A DNA stretch of 64,000 nucleotides from the NCBI RefSeq assembly GCF_000214665.1, contig NC_015572.1, positions 496,001 to 560,000 of the forward strand, given 5' to 3'. Origin of the DNA: Methylomonas methanica MC09. Lineage in GTDB: Bacteria; Pseudomonadota; Gammaproteobacteria; Methylococcales; Methylomonadaceae. Positions 37,747 through 48,205 of the stretch are shown piece by piece. Below the pieces are notes generated by a model that made no database searches, had not been told where the DNA came from, and worked only from the letters and a program-made list of their open reading frames with translations. The translations under genes and the position numbers were made by a program. The stretch's first letter is position 1; every line of letters begins with the position of its first letter.

Positions 37747-38504
37747 GGTTGGTGTTGTTGCGCGTTGAGGACGCTGTCCAGTTCGGTTTGCAGGTCGGCA
37801 AAATAACGTTCCACACGCCACTCCAGGGTATAGGCCGGCGTGGTCAGCAGCAGACCCAGTCGACTGTCCGGCAAGGTTTCGAAGCGGATGTTAATCGGGC
37901 TCGGCAGTGTCCGGTTCAAGGCATCGGTGAAGCGGATACGCGATGCTTCACCCAGCTCGCAGCTGCTGGCCAGCACGGTGTTTTCGCGTCCGGACTCTGA
38001 CAATAATTGCTTGTCTTCTGCGGTTAAGGCATTCAGCCGGCTTAGAAAATTATCAAATAGCGCCTGCTCCAATTCCCGGCCGGTCAGATCAATTACCGCC
38101 TTACGGGCGGTCGCGGTGATCAGCTGCCCCAGTTCGTTCCGAAGCTGGTGTTGAAAGGCGGCTTTTTCCCGCTCCAGGTCTCGCCGCCATTGCTGAGCCA
38201 GGGTTTCGAATTCAGTGCGGGCTTGCCCGACCAGCTTCTCCCGTTCGTTATCCGCTGCTTGTCTGGCCGCGGTCATGAGTGCCGCGCCGTGCGCCTCCAG
38301 TTCGGCCAGTTTATTTCTGTAGAGTTCGGCTTGCTGTTCCGCTTGCCGCATTTTTTGCTCGGCTGCCTGAGCGCTTGCCGCGAGGGTCTGTTGACGCTTG
38401 TCCATGGCCTGAATGATAGGCTGGTACAAATAACGCCGTAACAACCACATCAGGATCAGAAAATTGATCCATTGCGCGGCAACGGTCAGCCAGTCGATCT
38501 GCAT
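37740..38504 (-). CDS. atpF: N-ATPase b subunit, extended (delta-like C-terminus)
   Basis: The 254-residue stator subunit has one N-terminal membrane helix ([24 protein letters not shown]), then a long charged coiled-coil, and about 70 extra residues at the C-terminus with alternating hydrophobics resembling an F1 delta/OSCP domain fragment. Housekeeping b subunits are about 155 residues. No separate delta gene exists in this operon, so the extension probably takes its place, as described for N-type ATPases. The delta homology is by appearance only. Confidence 0.88.
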   Translation of the reverse strand: MQIDWLTVAAQWINFLILMWLLRRYLYQPIIQAMDKRQQTLAASAQAAEQKMRQAEQQAELYRNKLAELEAHGAALMTAARQAADNEREKLVGQARTEFETLAQQWRRDLEREKAAFQHQLRNELGQLITATARKAVIDLTGRELEQALFDNFLSRLNALTAEDKQLLSESGRENTVLASSCELGEASRIRFTDALNRTLPSPINIRFETLPDSRLGLLLTTPAYTLEWRVERYFADLQTELDSVLNAQQHQPC

Positions 38505-38507
38505 CTA

Positions 38508-38795
38508 TCAACCCCCGGCTTTGCTGACAAAGTGTTCCCAAAACGGGTTGGCGAATATAAAAATCATGCTTAACACCAGACAATAAATGGCGGTGGACTC
38601 GACCATGGCCAAGCCGACGAACAGGGTGCGGGTCAATGTCGGGGCTTCATCGGGTTGCTGGGCGATGGCGCTCAACGCATCCGATAGCGCCCGGGCTTCT
38701 CCGAGTGCGGGAGCGATACTGCCGATGGCCATGGTCAACCCGGCGGTAAAGATGGATATGCCGGCGATGATGACGTCGGCGGTGATTTCGTTCAT
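38508..38795 (-). CDS. atpE: N-ATPase c subunit
   Basis: A 95-residue two-helix rotor subunit. Helix 1 has glycine/alanine packing (IGSIAPALGEARAL, with E33) and helix 2 carries the ion-binding E66 in VESTAIY (with S67, T68 and Y71 nearby). The polar loop QQPDEA between them faces F1. This E...EST...Y pattern with two carboxylates is typical of N-type c subunits, which were predicted to bind Na+, although the ion used may differ between species. The start is one base after the atpB stop. Confidence 0.93.
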   Translation of the reverse strand: MNEITADVIIAGISIFTAGLTMAIGSIAPALGEARALSDALSAIAQQPDEAPTLTRTLFVGLAMVESTAIYCLVLSMIFIFANPFWEHFVSKAGG

Positions 38796-38796
38796 G

Positions 38797-39489
38797 TCAA
38801 TCTCCTGGGTTTTGAGTGCGGTCGTTGCGGGCGGCCTGGGCGGAGGCGATAAAAACCATGGCCAGCACGGCAAAAATATAGGCTTGTACCAGACCGGTTA
38901 TCAAGCCGAGAAATTGCAGCAAAATCGGGAAAAACAGCGGCACGATACCCAACAGAATGATGCCGATCACCGAACCGCTCATCATGTTACCGTAAAGGCG
39001 CACGGCCAACGCCAGGGTACGCGACAGTTCGCCGATAATATTAAACGGCAGCATGAACACGCTGGGTTTGATGTATTCCCCAAGATAGCCAAACAAGCCT
39101 CGTTGGGCGATACCGAACAAGGGTACGGCGGCCAGCACCGCCAAAGCCAGGGCGGTGGTGCAGGATAACGAAGAGGTCGGCGGCGAAAAGCCCGGAACGA
39201 CGGCCAGCAAGTTGGAGGTGGCGATGAATAGAAACAGCGTGCCGACGAAAGGCAGATAGGGGCCCGGCTCTTGGCGGCTGGTCTGGCGGATCTGCTCGTT
39301 CAGGCCGCTGACCAGGATTTCCAGCAGATTTTGCCAACGGGACATCCGCACGCTGTCGTTCAGCCGCCGGGTGATCAGATACGAACCGCCGACTAGAATA
39401 GCCATCACCAGCCAGGTGCAGGCAATCGTGGCATTGATCGGCAAGGGGCCCAGCCAGCCGAGAATGTGATCGTCCGGACTCAGCTTCAT
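38797..39489 (-). CDS. atpB: N-ATPase a subunit
   Basis: The 230-residue stator channel subunit, five to six membrane helices. The essential arginine of the half-channel lies in LSRTLALAVRLYGNMMSG, and the C-terminal helices contain LVQAYIFAVLAMVFIASA, as expected. The ATG at 39489 overlaps the atpR stop (ATGA). A much longer frame upstream lies inside the atpR gene and is not coding. Confidence 0.93.
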   Translation of the reverse strand: MKLSPDDHILGWLGPLPINATIACTWLVMAILVGGSYLITRRLNDSVRMSRWQNLLEILVSGLNEQIRQTSRQEPGPYLPFVGTLFLFIATSNLLAVVPGFSPPTSSLSCTTALALAVLAAVPLFGIAQRGLFGYLGEYIKPSVFMLPFNIIGELSRTLALAVRLYGNMMSGSVIGIILLGIVPLFFPILLQFLGLITGLVQAYIFAVLAMVFIASAQAARNDRTQNPGD

Positions 39490-39791
39490 GATTCGGCCTT
39501 TCCGGTTTGGATGTGCCGCACCCACCACCAGCGGGCCAGCAATAAACCCGGCAGGGCGGCGGCATAGCGTTGCCAGTGGCCGTCCGCCAGCCAGTAAAGG
39601 CCGAGTCCGACCAACGCCAGCCGCAGGAACAGGCTGGCTGCCATGCCCAAACCCGGATGTTGCCAGTGCGGCGCCCGGCGCACGCTCAACCACAGGCCGC
39701 CAAAATACAGACTGCCCAGCGCAATGCCGGCGCATGCGGCAGTCAGCAGTTCCAAGAAAAAATCAGGATCGCTTATCGGTGTGGTTGTCAT
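39486..39791 (-). CDS. atpR: N-ATPase accessory subunit AtpR
   Basis: A 101-residue, three-helix membrane protein in the position of AtpR, a subunit found only in N-type ATPase operons. It starts ELLTAACAGIALGSLYFGGLWLSVRRAP, has a second hydrophobic segment, and ends with basic residues. AtpR is thought to help assemble the c-ring or the a/c interface. Its frame overlaps atpQ at the start and atpB at the stop. Confidence 0.88.
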   Translation of the reverse strand: MTTTPISDPDFFLELLTAACAGIALGSLYFGGLWLSVRRAPHWQHPGLGMAASLFLRLALVGLGLYWLADGHWQRYAAALPGLLLARWWWVRHIQTGKAES

Positions 39792-40077
39792 GTCTTTCCC
39801 GTTCTATCCAATACCAGGCATTTCTGCAGCCCAATATCACCCCCAGAAATAACAGCGTCAAGGTCCAGGACGGCGGGCCCGGCCACTTGCGGTCCAGCCA
39901 GATACCCAGCGCAATACCCAAAACGGTGGGAATGGCCACCGACCAGCCTACCAGACCGAACATGCCCAAACCGAACCACAAGCCATGCTTGGGCCGCTCG
40001 CGCGCCCGCTGGTGGCGGGCGGCCTTATGGCCTATACGGTCGGCCAGGTGCGGAGGGGGTTTGCTTGGTTCTGCCAT
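39763..40077 (-). CDS. atpQ: N-ATPase accessory subunit AtpQ (AtpI-like)
   Basis: The 104-residue membrane protein has a basic N-terminus (PPPHLADRIGHKAARHQRARERPKHG) followed by two helices with WSVAIPTVLGIALGIWLDRKW, which match the AtpI/AtpQ family. It is the subunit between epsilon and AtpR in the N-type operon order. The ATG at 40077, close after the atpC stop, is preferred to a 22-residue longer frame overlapping atpC. Confidence 0.87.
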   Translation of the reverse strand: MAEPSKPPPHLADRIGHKAARHQRARERPKHGLWFGLGMFGLVGWSVAIPTVLGIALGIWLDRKWPGPPSWTLTLLFLGVILGCRNAWYWIERERHDNHTDKRS

Positions 40078-40081
40078 CTCG

Positions 40082-40468
40082 TTAGCGCTTTTGTAGTTCC
40101 AGAAAACGTTTCGCCACGCCGGCTTCCAGTCTTGCCAAGACACTGCGCGCGCGGCGGTCGTGTTCTTCGTGGCTGGAGCCTCGGGCCTGCATGGCCGCCT
40201 TTAGTACCTCGGGGTCGCCGCCGATGACCGCATCGCGCATGGATATCCTCACTTGAGGGCCGCATTTAACCAGTATGCCTTCATCGATGCCGAGAAACAT
40301 TTCAACGCCCTCCCGCGTGACATACCGCAACAGGCCGGGTACCAGCGCGGAGACAAAATCCACATGGCGGGGTTCCAGACAGAACCAGCCGTTTTCGGCT
40401 TCGGCGATCACCTTGGATACGGCGACATCCACCAGTACCTCGCTTGGCAGCAATACCTTTAACTGCAT
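40082..40468 (-). CDS. atpC: N-ATPase epsilon subunit
   Basis: A 128-residue F1 epsilon. It shows the N-terminal beta-sandwich (MQLKVLLPSEVLVDVAVSKVIAEAENG, with HVDFVSALVPGLLRYV) and a short C-terminal helical tail. The ATG at 40468 is one base after the atpD stop (40470-40472), consistent with coupling; a 13-residue longer frame would begin inside atpD. It precedes the Q and R genes as in other N-type ATPases. Confidence 0.9.
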   Translation of the reverse strand: MQLKVLLPSEVLVDVAVSKVIAEAENGWFCLEPRHVDFVSALVPGLLRYVTREGVEMFLGIDEGILVKCGPQVRISMRDAVIGGDPEVLKAAMQARGSSHEEHDRRARSVLARLEAGVAKRFLELQKR

Positions 40469-40469
40469 C

Positions 40470-41956
<1,487 letters not shown>

Positions 41957-42041
41957 GATTGCTGTCCGTTGTCGCTAAAAGGCTTACCCTAACGCTATCG
42001 GTGAATTCAGGCAATCGGCATTATGGGTTGCCATGCTTGGC

Positions 42042-42716
42042 TTACCCTTCATAAGATAGACGATCGGCAAAAACGGCGCGCCAGTCCTGGTTGAACTGCT
42101 CGATTGCGCTGTCCGTGGCCGGCGCACTCAGAAATTGCCGGGCAATATCCGCTGGCAAGGTTACTGCCCGCACGCCGTGCGACAGCACTTGTAAAACCTG
42201 ATGGACGTTTTTGAAACTCGCCACCAATAATTTACTCGGCAATTGATAGTGATTGACGAACATTTGCAGGTCTCTGACTACCTGAACGCCGTCGAAACCC
42301 AGGTTGTCGATCCGGTTCAAATAAGGGGCCAGATAGTCGGCGCCGTTCAGGGCCGCCAGCATGCCTTGCTGTACGTTGTAAATTGCTGTAGCCAAAAGCG
42401 GAACACCGTCTTTTTTCAGCTGTTTGATGGCGCTCAATCCGGCGGCATGAGCCGGGATTTTTACCACGATATCAAACGGCAGGTCATGCAGTTTGTGCGC
42501 TTCGGCGACGATGTCGTTGGTGGTGTTGCTGACAACCTGTACATGAAATCGGGCGTCGGCACCCAATATGTCCGCCAATGCCGGCAGCAAGCGGTTCAGG
42601 CCCATGCCGCCCGCGGCCATAATAGTCGGGTTGGTGGTTACACCCGCCAAGGGCAAGGCAGCGGATAAGTTTTTAATGTCTGCCAGATTGGCACTGTCTA
42701 AATAAAGTTCTAACAT
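42042..42716 (-). CDS. fsa: Transaldolase, fructose-6-phosphate aldolase (FSA) type
   Basis: The 224-residue protein is a short class I aldolase of the transaldolase family, with the Schiff-base lysine K86 in FDIVVKIPA, the N-terminal MELYLDSAN-like opening, GVTTNPTI and LLVASFKN. Members either transfer dihydroxyacetone between sugar phosphates or act as fructose-6-phosphate aldolases; the choice cannot be made with certainty here. It lies upstream of the N-ATPase operon with a separate promoter likely. In a RuMP methylotroph it would take part in sugar-phosphate rearrangement (inference). Confidence 0.88.
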   Translation of the reverse strand: MLELYLDSANLADIKNLSAALPLAGVTTNPTIMAAGGMGLNRLLPALADILGADARFHVQVVSNTTNDIVAEAHKLHDLPFDIVVKIPAHAAGLSAIKQLKKDGVPLLATAIYNVQQGMLAALNGADYLAPYLNRIDNLGFDGVQVVRDLQMFVNHYQLPSKLLVASFKNVHQVLQVLSHGVRAVTLPADIARQFLSAPATDSAIEQFNQDWRAVFADRLSYEG

Positions 42717-42851
42717 ACGGCGAATAGATTAATGATTGGATTGATAGGTCGTTACATCAGTATACCGATGAATAGTCCAGGGCCGATAGGGCTTGGTAGG
42801 GGAGTCTTGGCTTGCACGCTCTAAGGCCTGTCTAAATATTACCGTCATGGG

Positions 42852-44033
42852 ATGGATACATTGCATAGCAATTCAAATGCGGGGCGATTAACCTCTATCG
42901 ACACGCTGCGCGGCTTGGTGATGGTTTTGATGACCCTGGATCATACGCGGGATTTTTTCAGCGCGGCCCATTTTAAGCCGACCGATCTTGACCGCACCAA
43001 TGTCGCCTTGTTTTTGACGCGTTGGATTACTCACTTTTGCGCTCCGACATTTGTGTTTTTGGCGGGTGCCAGCGCTTATTTATGGTATTCGCGGCGAGGG
43101 CCGGGCGCGCCGATCAGTATGTTTCTGCTCAAACGAGGGCTGCTATTGATTTTTTTGACCTGTACCGTCGAAGCCTGGGCCTGGAATTTTCGTAACGACT
43201 TTAGACAAATAGACGGCGGGGTGTTGTGGGCCATAGGTTGGTCAATGATGGTTTTGGCTGGGCTGGTAAAGCTTAGGCTACGCTGGGTTGTATCCTTTGG
43301 TTTGTTGATGATCGTCGCGCATAATGGTTTCGACGCCGTTAAACCCGCTGAGCTGGGGATTTTCGGACCGTGGTGGGCTGTGCTGCATACCGGTGACGAT
43401 GTCGTGCTGTCCGAGAATTGGTCTATTAACCCCTATTACCCTTTGGTACCGTGGATAGGCGTGATGGCGGTGGGGTTTGGGTTTGGCAAATGGATGAGCA
43501 TGGCGCGCTGGCGCACACGGCGACATCTTTTACAGCTAGGGTTAACGTTAATCGTCTTATTTATCGTGCTGCGGTATAGTAATCTGTATGGGGATCCCAA
43601 GCCTTGGCAGCGCTATCCCGATCCTGCATTTACCTTATTATCTTTTATAAACTGCCATAAATATCCGCCTTCGCTATTGTATTTGTTGATGACCTTGGGG
43701 CCGGCGATTGCCGTGTTGGCTTGGTTGGAGGGAAAGTCCCGCGGTTTTGACGTTTTACAATTATTCGGCAGAACGCCTTTGTTTTTCTATTTGGTGCATC
43801 TATATCTGATTCATTTATTGGCGGTGTTGATAGCGAGTGTAGATTCCGGGCCGGTTTCAGACTTGATGGGTGGTGGCATATGGTCCAAGGATATACCTGA
43901 GGATTATGGTTACGGTTTGCCCATGGTTTATTTGTTTTGGAGTATGGTGCTGCTGATGCTTTATCCACTTTGCCTAGGGTTTGAAAAATTAAAAGCGCAC
44001 AAACCGCATTGGCGTTGGCTAAGTTATTTATAG
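42852..44033 (+). CDS. Multi-pass membrane protein, HGSNAT/DUF1624-type acyltransferase
   Basis: A 393-residue membrane protein with about ten helices. The N-terminal SIDTLRGLVMVLMTLDHTRDFF contains the histidine that is active in heparan-alpha-glucosaminide N-acetyltransferase, and HFCAPTFVFLAGASAYLW follows as in that family. Bacterial relatives are of unknown acceptor. A probable promoter lies in the 130 bases upstream. No neighbours of related function. The family assignment is fairly secure; its substrate is not. Confidence 0.82.
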   Translation: MDTLHSNSNAGRLTSIDTLRGLVMVLMTLDHTRDFFSAAHFKPTDLDRTNVALFLTRWITHFCAPTFVFLAGASAYLWYSRRGPGAPISMFLLKRGLLLIFLTCTVEAWAWNFRNDFRQIDGGVLWAIGWSMMVLAGLVKLRLRWVVSFGLLMIVAHNGFDAVKPAELGIFGPWWAVLHTGDDVVLSENWSINPYYPLVPWIGVMAVGFGFGKWMSMARWRTRRHLLQLGLTLIVLFIVLRYSNLYGDPKPWQRYPDPAFTLLSFINCHKYPPSLLYLLMTLGPAIAVLAWLEGKSRGFDVLQLFGRTPLFFYLVHLYLIHLLAVLIASVDSGPVSDLMGGGIWSKDIPEDYGYGLPMVYLFWSMVLLMLYPLCLGFEKLKAHKPHWRWLSYL

Positions 44034-44352
44034 AGATATCAGTGGCTCGGTGACTGCCGACCCGCGGATTTTCACTTTCGTAAGCCGGGAGATGGGGGGC
44101 GGTTTAATGACTTCGCTAAGCGGAAAGTCAGAGGCTAATAAATTCAACTTTGTTCGTAACGATATTTACTGAAATAGCCGCAAAATTTTTTTAATCGATT
44201 TAACTTTAACAAAGTATTTCAACAAGTTGTTTTACGTCAAGTTGTAAAAAAATTACCGAAACTTGGTTGTAACGTTGGCTAAAAGCACTATTGAGTTTTA
44301 TTTAGAAGCTGGCAAACTCTCATTTCATCCATCGGTTTTGGAGGGGGAAGCT
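44034..44352. other. Intergenic region
   Basis: No gene recognised. The part 44160-44260 is AT-rich and probably carries the promoter of the following small membrane protein. Confidence 0.5.
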
Positions 44353-44481
44353 ATGAAATTATTAACCCTGTTAGTGTTTGCCGGTTTAGCCTATGCGGGC
44401 GCGCGGCTGTTATTGAATGTGCTTAAAGATTTGGCGGAAATTGCCTCGGAAGCTTGGCATAGCGGTGAAACAGAGCGTTAG
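44353..44481 (+). CDS. Small membrane protein, 42 residues
   Basis: Starts at an ATG with a GAGGGGGAAG site. The sequence is MKLLTLLVFAGLAYAGARLL, followed by an amphipathic helix with NVLKDLAEIASEAW and a charged tail. It looks like one membrane helix with an amphipathic cytoplasmic part. A longer frame from 44263 (TTG) has no ribosome site. No family recognised; it stands alone. Confidence 0.55.
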   Translation: MKLLTLLVFAGLAYAGARLLLNVLKDLAEIASEAWHSGETER

Positions 44482-44789
44482 TTTTAATTCATGACAGCAA
44501 ATATGAAGCATATGTTTATAAATCCTTACTCGGCAACGGGTTGCCAGCCGTGTGTGTTTTTCCGTAGTTTCGCCCAGGGTTGCATAAGCAACAACGCTTT
44601 GCGCAAAAAAAACCGACTGGTATAACTTTTTAAACCAGTCGGTTAGTGTGGCATCCCAGCGTTATGAGCGAAGCACTCTCTCAAAAATCGTGTCATTTAA
44701 TACCTGTGTAAGGGGGTAGGGCATGCAAGCGGCAATTCCCAAAATTTAAGGCAGTCCATCCCGCGACTTATCTATACAATTTGGTCGTG
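44482..44789. other. Intergenic region with terminator
   Basis: Apart from the hairpin at 44605-44644, nothing recognised. Confidence 0.5.
44605..44644 (-). terminator. Intrinsic terminator (minus strand)
   Basis: Arms AACCGACTGG (44611-44620) and CCAGTCGGTT (44635-44644) form a 10-base stem. The A-run at 44605-44612 on the plus strand gives the U-run for minus-strand transcripts, ending the small gene at 44790-44951. Confidence 0.75.
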
Positions 44790-44951
44790 TTACGAATTCT
44801 TCCGTTCAAGCGTACTATCAGGTTTACTGTCCGGATTTTTCCAGTTTTTTGCCTGGATAATTAAATCTATATCATAGATATAGCTGGGACTTAATTGGAA
44901 CTCTGGTTTAGTATTTTTAAATGGGTTGGCTTTGTCGAATTTGTTGTTCAT
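44790..44951 (-). CDS. Hypothetical protein, 53 residues
   Basis: A short frame MNNKFDKANPFKNTKPEF... with many asparagine and lysine residues and no hydrophobic helix; its weak GGTGA-type ribosome site leaves some doubt. The terminator just downstream on the same strand supports transcription of the region. Codons are AT-rich. No family recognised. The frame extends 13 residues further upstream, where no ribosome site is seen. Confidence 0.4.
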   Translation of the reverse strand: MNNKFDKANPFKNTKPEFQLSPSYIYDIDLIIQAKNWKNPDSKPDSTLERKNS

Positions 44952-45284
44952 CTGGGTCACCCGGAAGATAGTATTTGTCGAGTAAAGCATCTATTTGTTT
45001 TACTTGGACTTTTTGGTAATCGATAGGCTTGCTTTCTATTTTGCCATTTATTTGTCTGCTTACGTTTATTCAAGCAAATACGATGCCAGATATTTCGAGT
45101 AACCGCAAAATGCAAGCTCAGCTTTGCTAGCGACCCGCGACTATTGAGTGGGTGACGATTTTTGTCACTTTTGCCATGACAAAGGTGTCAGATTTTGTCG
45201 GTATTTGCCCCGTGAAAATTAGAGCAATAAATTTTGCAGGCTGAGGAAGTGAATGGCCGGCGTTGACGAAGCATACAAGGACTA
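44952..45284. other. Intergenic region
   Basis: AT-rich, with several copies of a TGTCA / TGACA half-site between 45160 and 45200 that may be operator-like. No gene recognised. Confidence 0.4.
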
Positions 45285-46757
45285 TCAACGCCGTTTAAGT
45301 AGCGGGCGGATTTCGAATAGCCCTACGACAGCGACATAAAGCAATAATCCCAGTGTCCCGCTAAGCCAGCTATTCCAGTGAAAGCCGGTTAATAGAAGGT
45401 TGTTGGTAAAATATAGGGTCAAACCCAAAGCTATATAACAGCCGATTTTACCCAGCGGGTAGTCTACCGGATAGTAGCGGCGTCCGAGCAGCCAAGACAC
45501 ACAGACCATAAAGGCGTAGCAGGCCAGCGTAGCCCAGGCCGAGCCAACGTATCCCCAAAGCGGAATCCACCAGACGTTCAGAGCCAAAGTCAAAACCGCA
45601 CCGGCCACGGAGACCCAAGCGCCCAGACCCGTCCGGTCGCTGAGTTTGTACCAAACCGACAGATTGACATATATTCCTAAGCATAAGTTAGCCAGCAATA
45701 AAATCGGCACCACGGCCAGACCGGCACGGAATTCCGCGCCGATAAAATATTTAAACAGGTCGATATAAAGCGTCACCAGCAAAAAGATAAACATGCCGGC
45801 GATTACGAAATACTGCATGACCAGTGCATAGGCGTGTTTGGCGTCGGCCCGGCCGGCATAGGAAAAGAAAAACGGCTCGCCGGCATAGCGAAACGCCTGC
45901 ACAAATAAACTCATTAAAATCGACAATTTGTAACAAGCGCCGTATATGCCCAGCATTTTTAAATTGGTGGCTAAATCATAAGGCAGCATGATTTTTAAAA
46001 TGGCCCTATCCAGCATTTCGTTAACCATGCCGGCAAAACCGATCACGACCATGGGCAGCGAATAGCGCGCCATCGGGCCTAGAATGCTGAGCTTGAGTTG
46101 CACGGGTACCGCCCGAAACTCCGGCAGCAATAAAACCAATTTGCAGATACTGGCCAGCAGATTCGATAAAAAGATATAACCGACGCCTACGTTCGGGTTG
46201 TAAATTTCCGCCAGGGCCGAGTCCGGCCACAACGCCAACCCTTTAGGGCACAGTACCAGGAAAAATAGATTTAAACCGATGGTAATGAAAATCTCAGCCA
46301 TGCGGATGCCGGCAAAACGCCAGGCCTTGTTTTCCGCGCGCAGGCGGGCGAAGGGCAGTGCGGTGACGGCATCCAGCGCCAGAATACAGGCAAACCAGAG
46401 TAGATATTCCGGATGATTCGGGTAGCGTAACGCATCTGCCAAGGGTTGTTGCCAGTAGAAAACCGTTCCCACGAATAGCAGATTAACCAATAGCAAAAAA
46501 CTCAAGCCGTTGCCATAAACGGCTTCGTCTGTGTATTCCGGCTTTTGCCGAAAACGGAAAAAGCCGGTTTCCTGGCCGAATACCAGGACTACAGCGAAAA
46601 AACCGGCATAGGCATAAAACTCCGAAACCACGCCATATTCGCTGGCATTGAAGGTGTAGGTATATAAGGGAACCAGCAAATAATTTAGAAAGCGGCCGAG
46701 TATGCTGCTCAGGCCGTAAATGGCGGTTTGGGAAATAAGTTGGCGTAAGGGATTCAA
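45285..46757 (-). CDS. Oligosaccharide flippase (Wzx-like, MATE/PST superfamily)
   Basis: A 490-residue inner-membrane protein with about 14 helices. The start LRQLISQTAIYGLSSILGRFLNYLLVPLYTYTF is the typical polysaccharide-biosynthesis opening; SVWYKLSDRTGLGAWVSVAGAVLTLALNV is the conserved centre of the C-terminal half. It would flip lipid-linked sugars to the periplasm. No glycosyltransferase genes are adjacent, so it is an isolated flippase. Confidence 0.9.
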   Translation of the reverse strand: MNPLRQLISQTAIYGLSSILGRFLNYLLVPLYTYTFNASEYGVVSEFYAYAGFFAVVLVFGQETGFFRFRQKPEYTDEAVYGNGLSFLLLVNLLFVGTVFYWQQPLADALRYPNHPEYLLWFACILALDAVTALPFARLRAENKAWRFAGIRMAEIFITIGLNLFFLVLCPKGLALWPDSALAEIYNPNVGVGYIFLSNLLASICKLVLLLPEFRAVPVQLKLSILGPMARYSLPMVVIGFAGMVNEMLDRAILKIMLPYDLATNLKMLGIYGACYKLSILMSLFVQAFRYAGEPFFFSYAGRADAKHAYALVMQYFVIAGMFIFLLVTLYIDLFKYFIGAEFRAGLAVVPILLLANLCLGIYVNLSVWYKLSDRTGLGAWVSVAGAVLTLALNVWWIPLWGYVGSAWATLACYAFMVCVSWLLGRRYYPVDYPLGKIGCYIALGLTLYFTNNLLLTGFHWNSWLSGTLGLLLYVAVVGLFEIRPLLKRR

Positions 46758-46899
46758 GCGGATGGTTTCCGGGAATTGGTCTTATGAAAAATCAAAGCGT
46801 ATCGGAGTACAAACCTAGGTTTGTATTCCAGTTTAAAAGTCGGATTTGCGACCGGCGTCCCCCAACTTGTTTGTCGCAGTGATTGCCGGGCCTTCCAGT

Positions 46900-47616
46900 T
46901 TAAAGCTTGGCGAAAATCAAATCCCATACCCCGTGGCCTAAATTAAGGCCGCGATTTTCGAACTTGGTCAAAGGCCGGTAAGCCGGGCGCGGGCAATAGT
47001 CGCCGGTCGGGCTGGTGTTTTTCAGGCCGTTATCGGCCGACAAGGTGTTCAACATATCTTTGGCATAATCCCGCCAATCGGTAGCAGCATGGAAATAGCC
47101 GCCAACGGCCAGCTTTTTGTTTAACAGCTCCAGAAAGCTGGGGCGGACGATGCGGCGTTTATGATGCCGGCGCTTATGCCAAGGGTCGGGGAAAAACAAA
47201 TGCAGGCCGGCGATACTGTGGTCGGGGATTTTCTGCTCCAAAATCTCGATGGCGTCGTGGTGAAAAATCCGCACATTGCCGATGCCGCGTTGCTCCAGCA
47301 ACATGATCAAATGCCCGACACCGGGGCGGTGTACCTCAATGCCCAGGTAATTTATATCAGGATTGGCTGCCGCCATCGCTGCCAGACTGTCGCCATTGCC
47401 GAAACCGATCTCGACTATCAGCGGAGCCTGCCGGCCAAATGCCTGATTGATATCAAAGCCTTGTTCCGGCGGTAAACAGTATTTATCCCAATGGTTTTCC
47501 AGCGCCTGTTTCTGTCCGGCCGTGGCACGTCCTTGGCGACGGATGAAGCTTTTGATGCGGGCGGGGTCGATTTTTTTGGGTTCTGTCATGTGGTTGCTAT
47601 TTGCAGGCGTATTCAT
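46900..47616 (-). CDS. trmB: tRNA (guanine-N7)-methyltransferase
   Basis: TrmB methylates G46 of tRNA with SAM. The 238-residue product has the SAM motif EIGFGNGDSLAAMA, the conserved FFPDPWHKRRHHKRRI and the C-terminal TKFENRGLNLGHGVWDLIF segment. The start may be at 47616 or at an internal ATG at 47589 (MTEPKKIDP). It follows a run of small genes on the same strand (hypothetical, BFD-like ferredoxin, membrane protein, thiSG) and may be their last member. Confidence 0.95.
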   Translation of the reverse strand: MNTPANSNHMTEPKKIDPARIKSFIRRQGRATAGQKQALENHWDKYCLPPEQGFDINQAFGRQAPLIVEIGFGNGDSLAAMAAANPDINYLGIEVHRPGVGHLIMLLEQRGIGNVRIFHHDAIEILEQKIPDHSIAGLHLFFPDPWHKRRHHKRRIVRPSFLELLNKKLAVGGYFHAATDWRDYAKDMLNTLSADNGLKNTSPTGDYCPRPAYRPLTKFENRGLNLGHGVWDLIFAKL

Positions 47617-47670
47617 AATAGAAAATAGGCTGTAACAAGCGGAAACGCAGTCGGGCCAGTCAAAATAAAA

Positions 47671-47991
47671 TCAATTGTCGATTTGCGCGATTCGGGCTTT
47701 TGCCGCCTCTCCGAATTCACCAGCCGGTTCTTTTTCGACGATTCTGAGCAGCGTCGAAATACTCGGTTTTTCCAATGTCGAAATGGCTTTCAATCTCACC
47801 GAGGCGTGATGTGCCTGCAATGCCGCCAGTTCGGTCAGATAGGCGCTACTGGTGTTCAACAATTTTAGAATGACTTTTTCCGGGTCTTCGGTAAATAGAT
47901 CCCGCACCAAGTCGCCGTATTGTTCCTGCAGGCGAATGAGCTCTCGGCGGTCCATTCTCGGCAATTCGGTGGGATCGTCGCAGCAGCCCAT
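47671..47991 (-). CDS. Small helical protein, 106 residues
   Basis: Not recognised. The protein starts MGCCDDPTELPRMDR with a vicinal cysteine pair, then consists of repeated amphipathic helices resembling short HEAT-type units (LLNTSSAYLTELAALQAHHASVRLKAISTL, SISTLLRIVEKEP). No signal or membrane segment. It lies one base from the BFD-like ferredoxin gene upstream and is probably co-translated with it, so a partnership with Fe-S handling is possible but unproven. Confidence 0.7.
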   Translation of the reverse strand: MGCCDDPTELPRMDRRELIRLQEQYGDLVRDLFTEDPEKVILKLLNTSSAYLTELAALQAHHASVRLKAISTLEKPSISTLLRIVEKEPAGEFGEAAKARIAQIDN

Positions 47992-47992
47992 T

Positions 47993-48187
47993 TCAGTTCT
48001 CCGTTGTGGTTGCTTTGTGGTTGCCTACCAATGCTAGCAAGTCGAATTCACAACCGCCGCAGCCTGACAAGGCGCCGGTTATGCGGGATATCCGTTCAGG
48101 ATCGCTGATGCCATCGTCAAGCAGTTTTCTGATTTGTTCGGTTGTGGTGCCGCTGCAATAGCACAGCACTTCGGTTTCATCGTTCAT
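47993..48187 (-). CDS. BFD-like [2Fe-2S] protein
   Basis: A 64-residue protein with the cluster ligands C9-Y-C11 and C43-GG-C46 in the bacterioferritin-associated ferredoxin pattern. Such proteins pass electrons to a partner, in E. coli to bacterioferritin for iron release, but no bacterioferritin gene is nearby. The next gene begins one base after its stop, arguing for coupled expression with the MGCC protein. Confidence 0.88.
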   Translation of the reverse strand: MNDETEVLCYCSGTTTEQIRKLLDDGISDPERISRITGALSGCGGCEFDLLALVGNHKATTTEN

Positions 48188-48205
48188 AAGCGACTTTTAT
48201 CTTAT

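Noticed and set aside
45160..45200. Repeated TGTCA/TGACA half-sites considered as a small repeat array
   Set aside because: Units are too short and irregular for a CRISPR or tandem array; at most operator-like.
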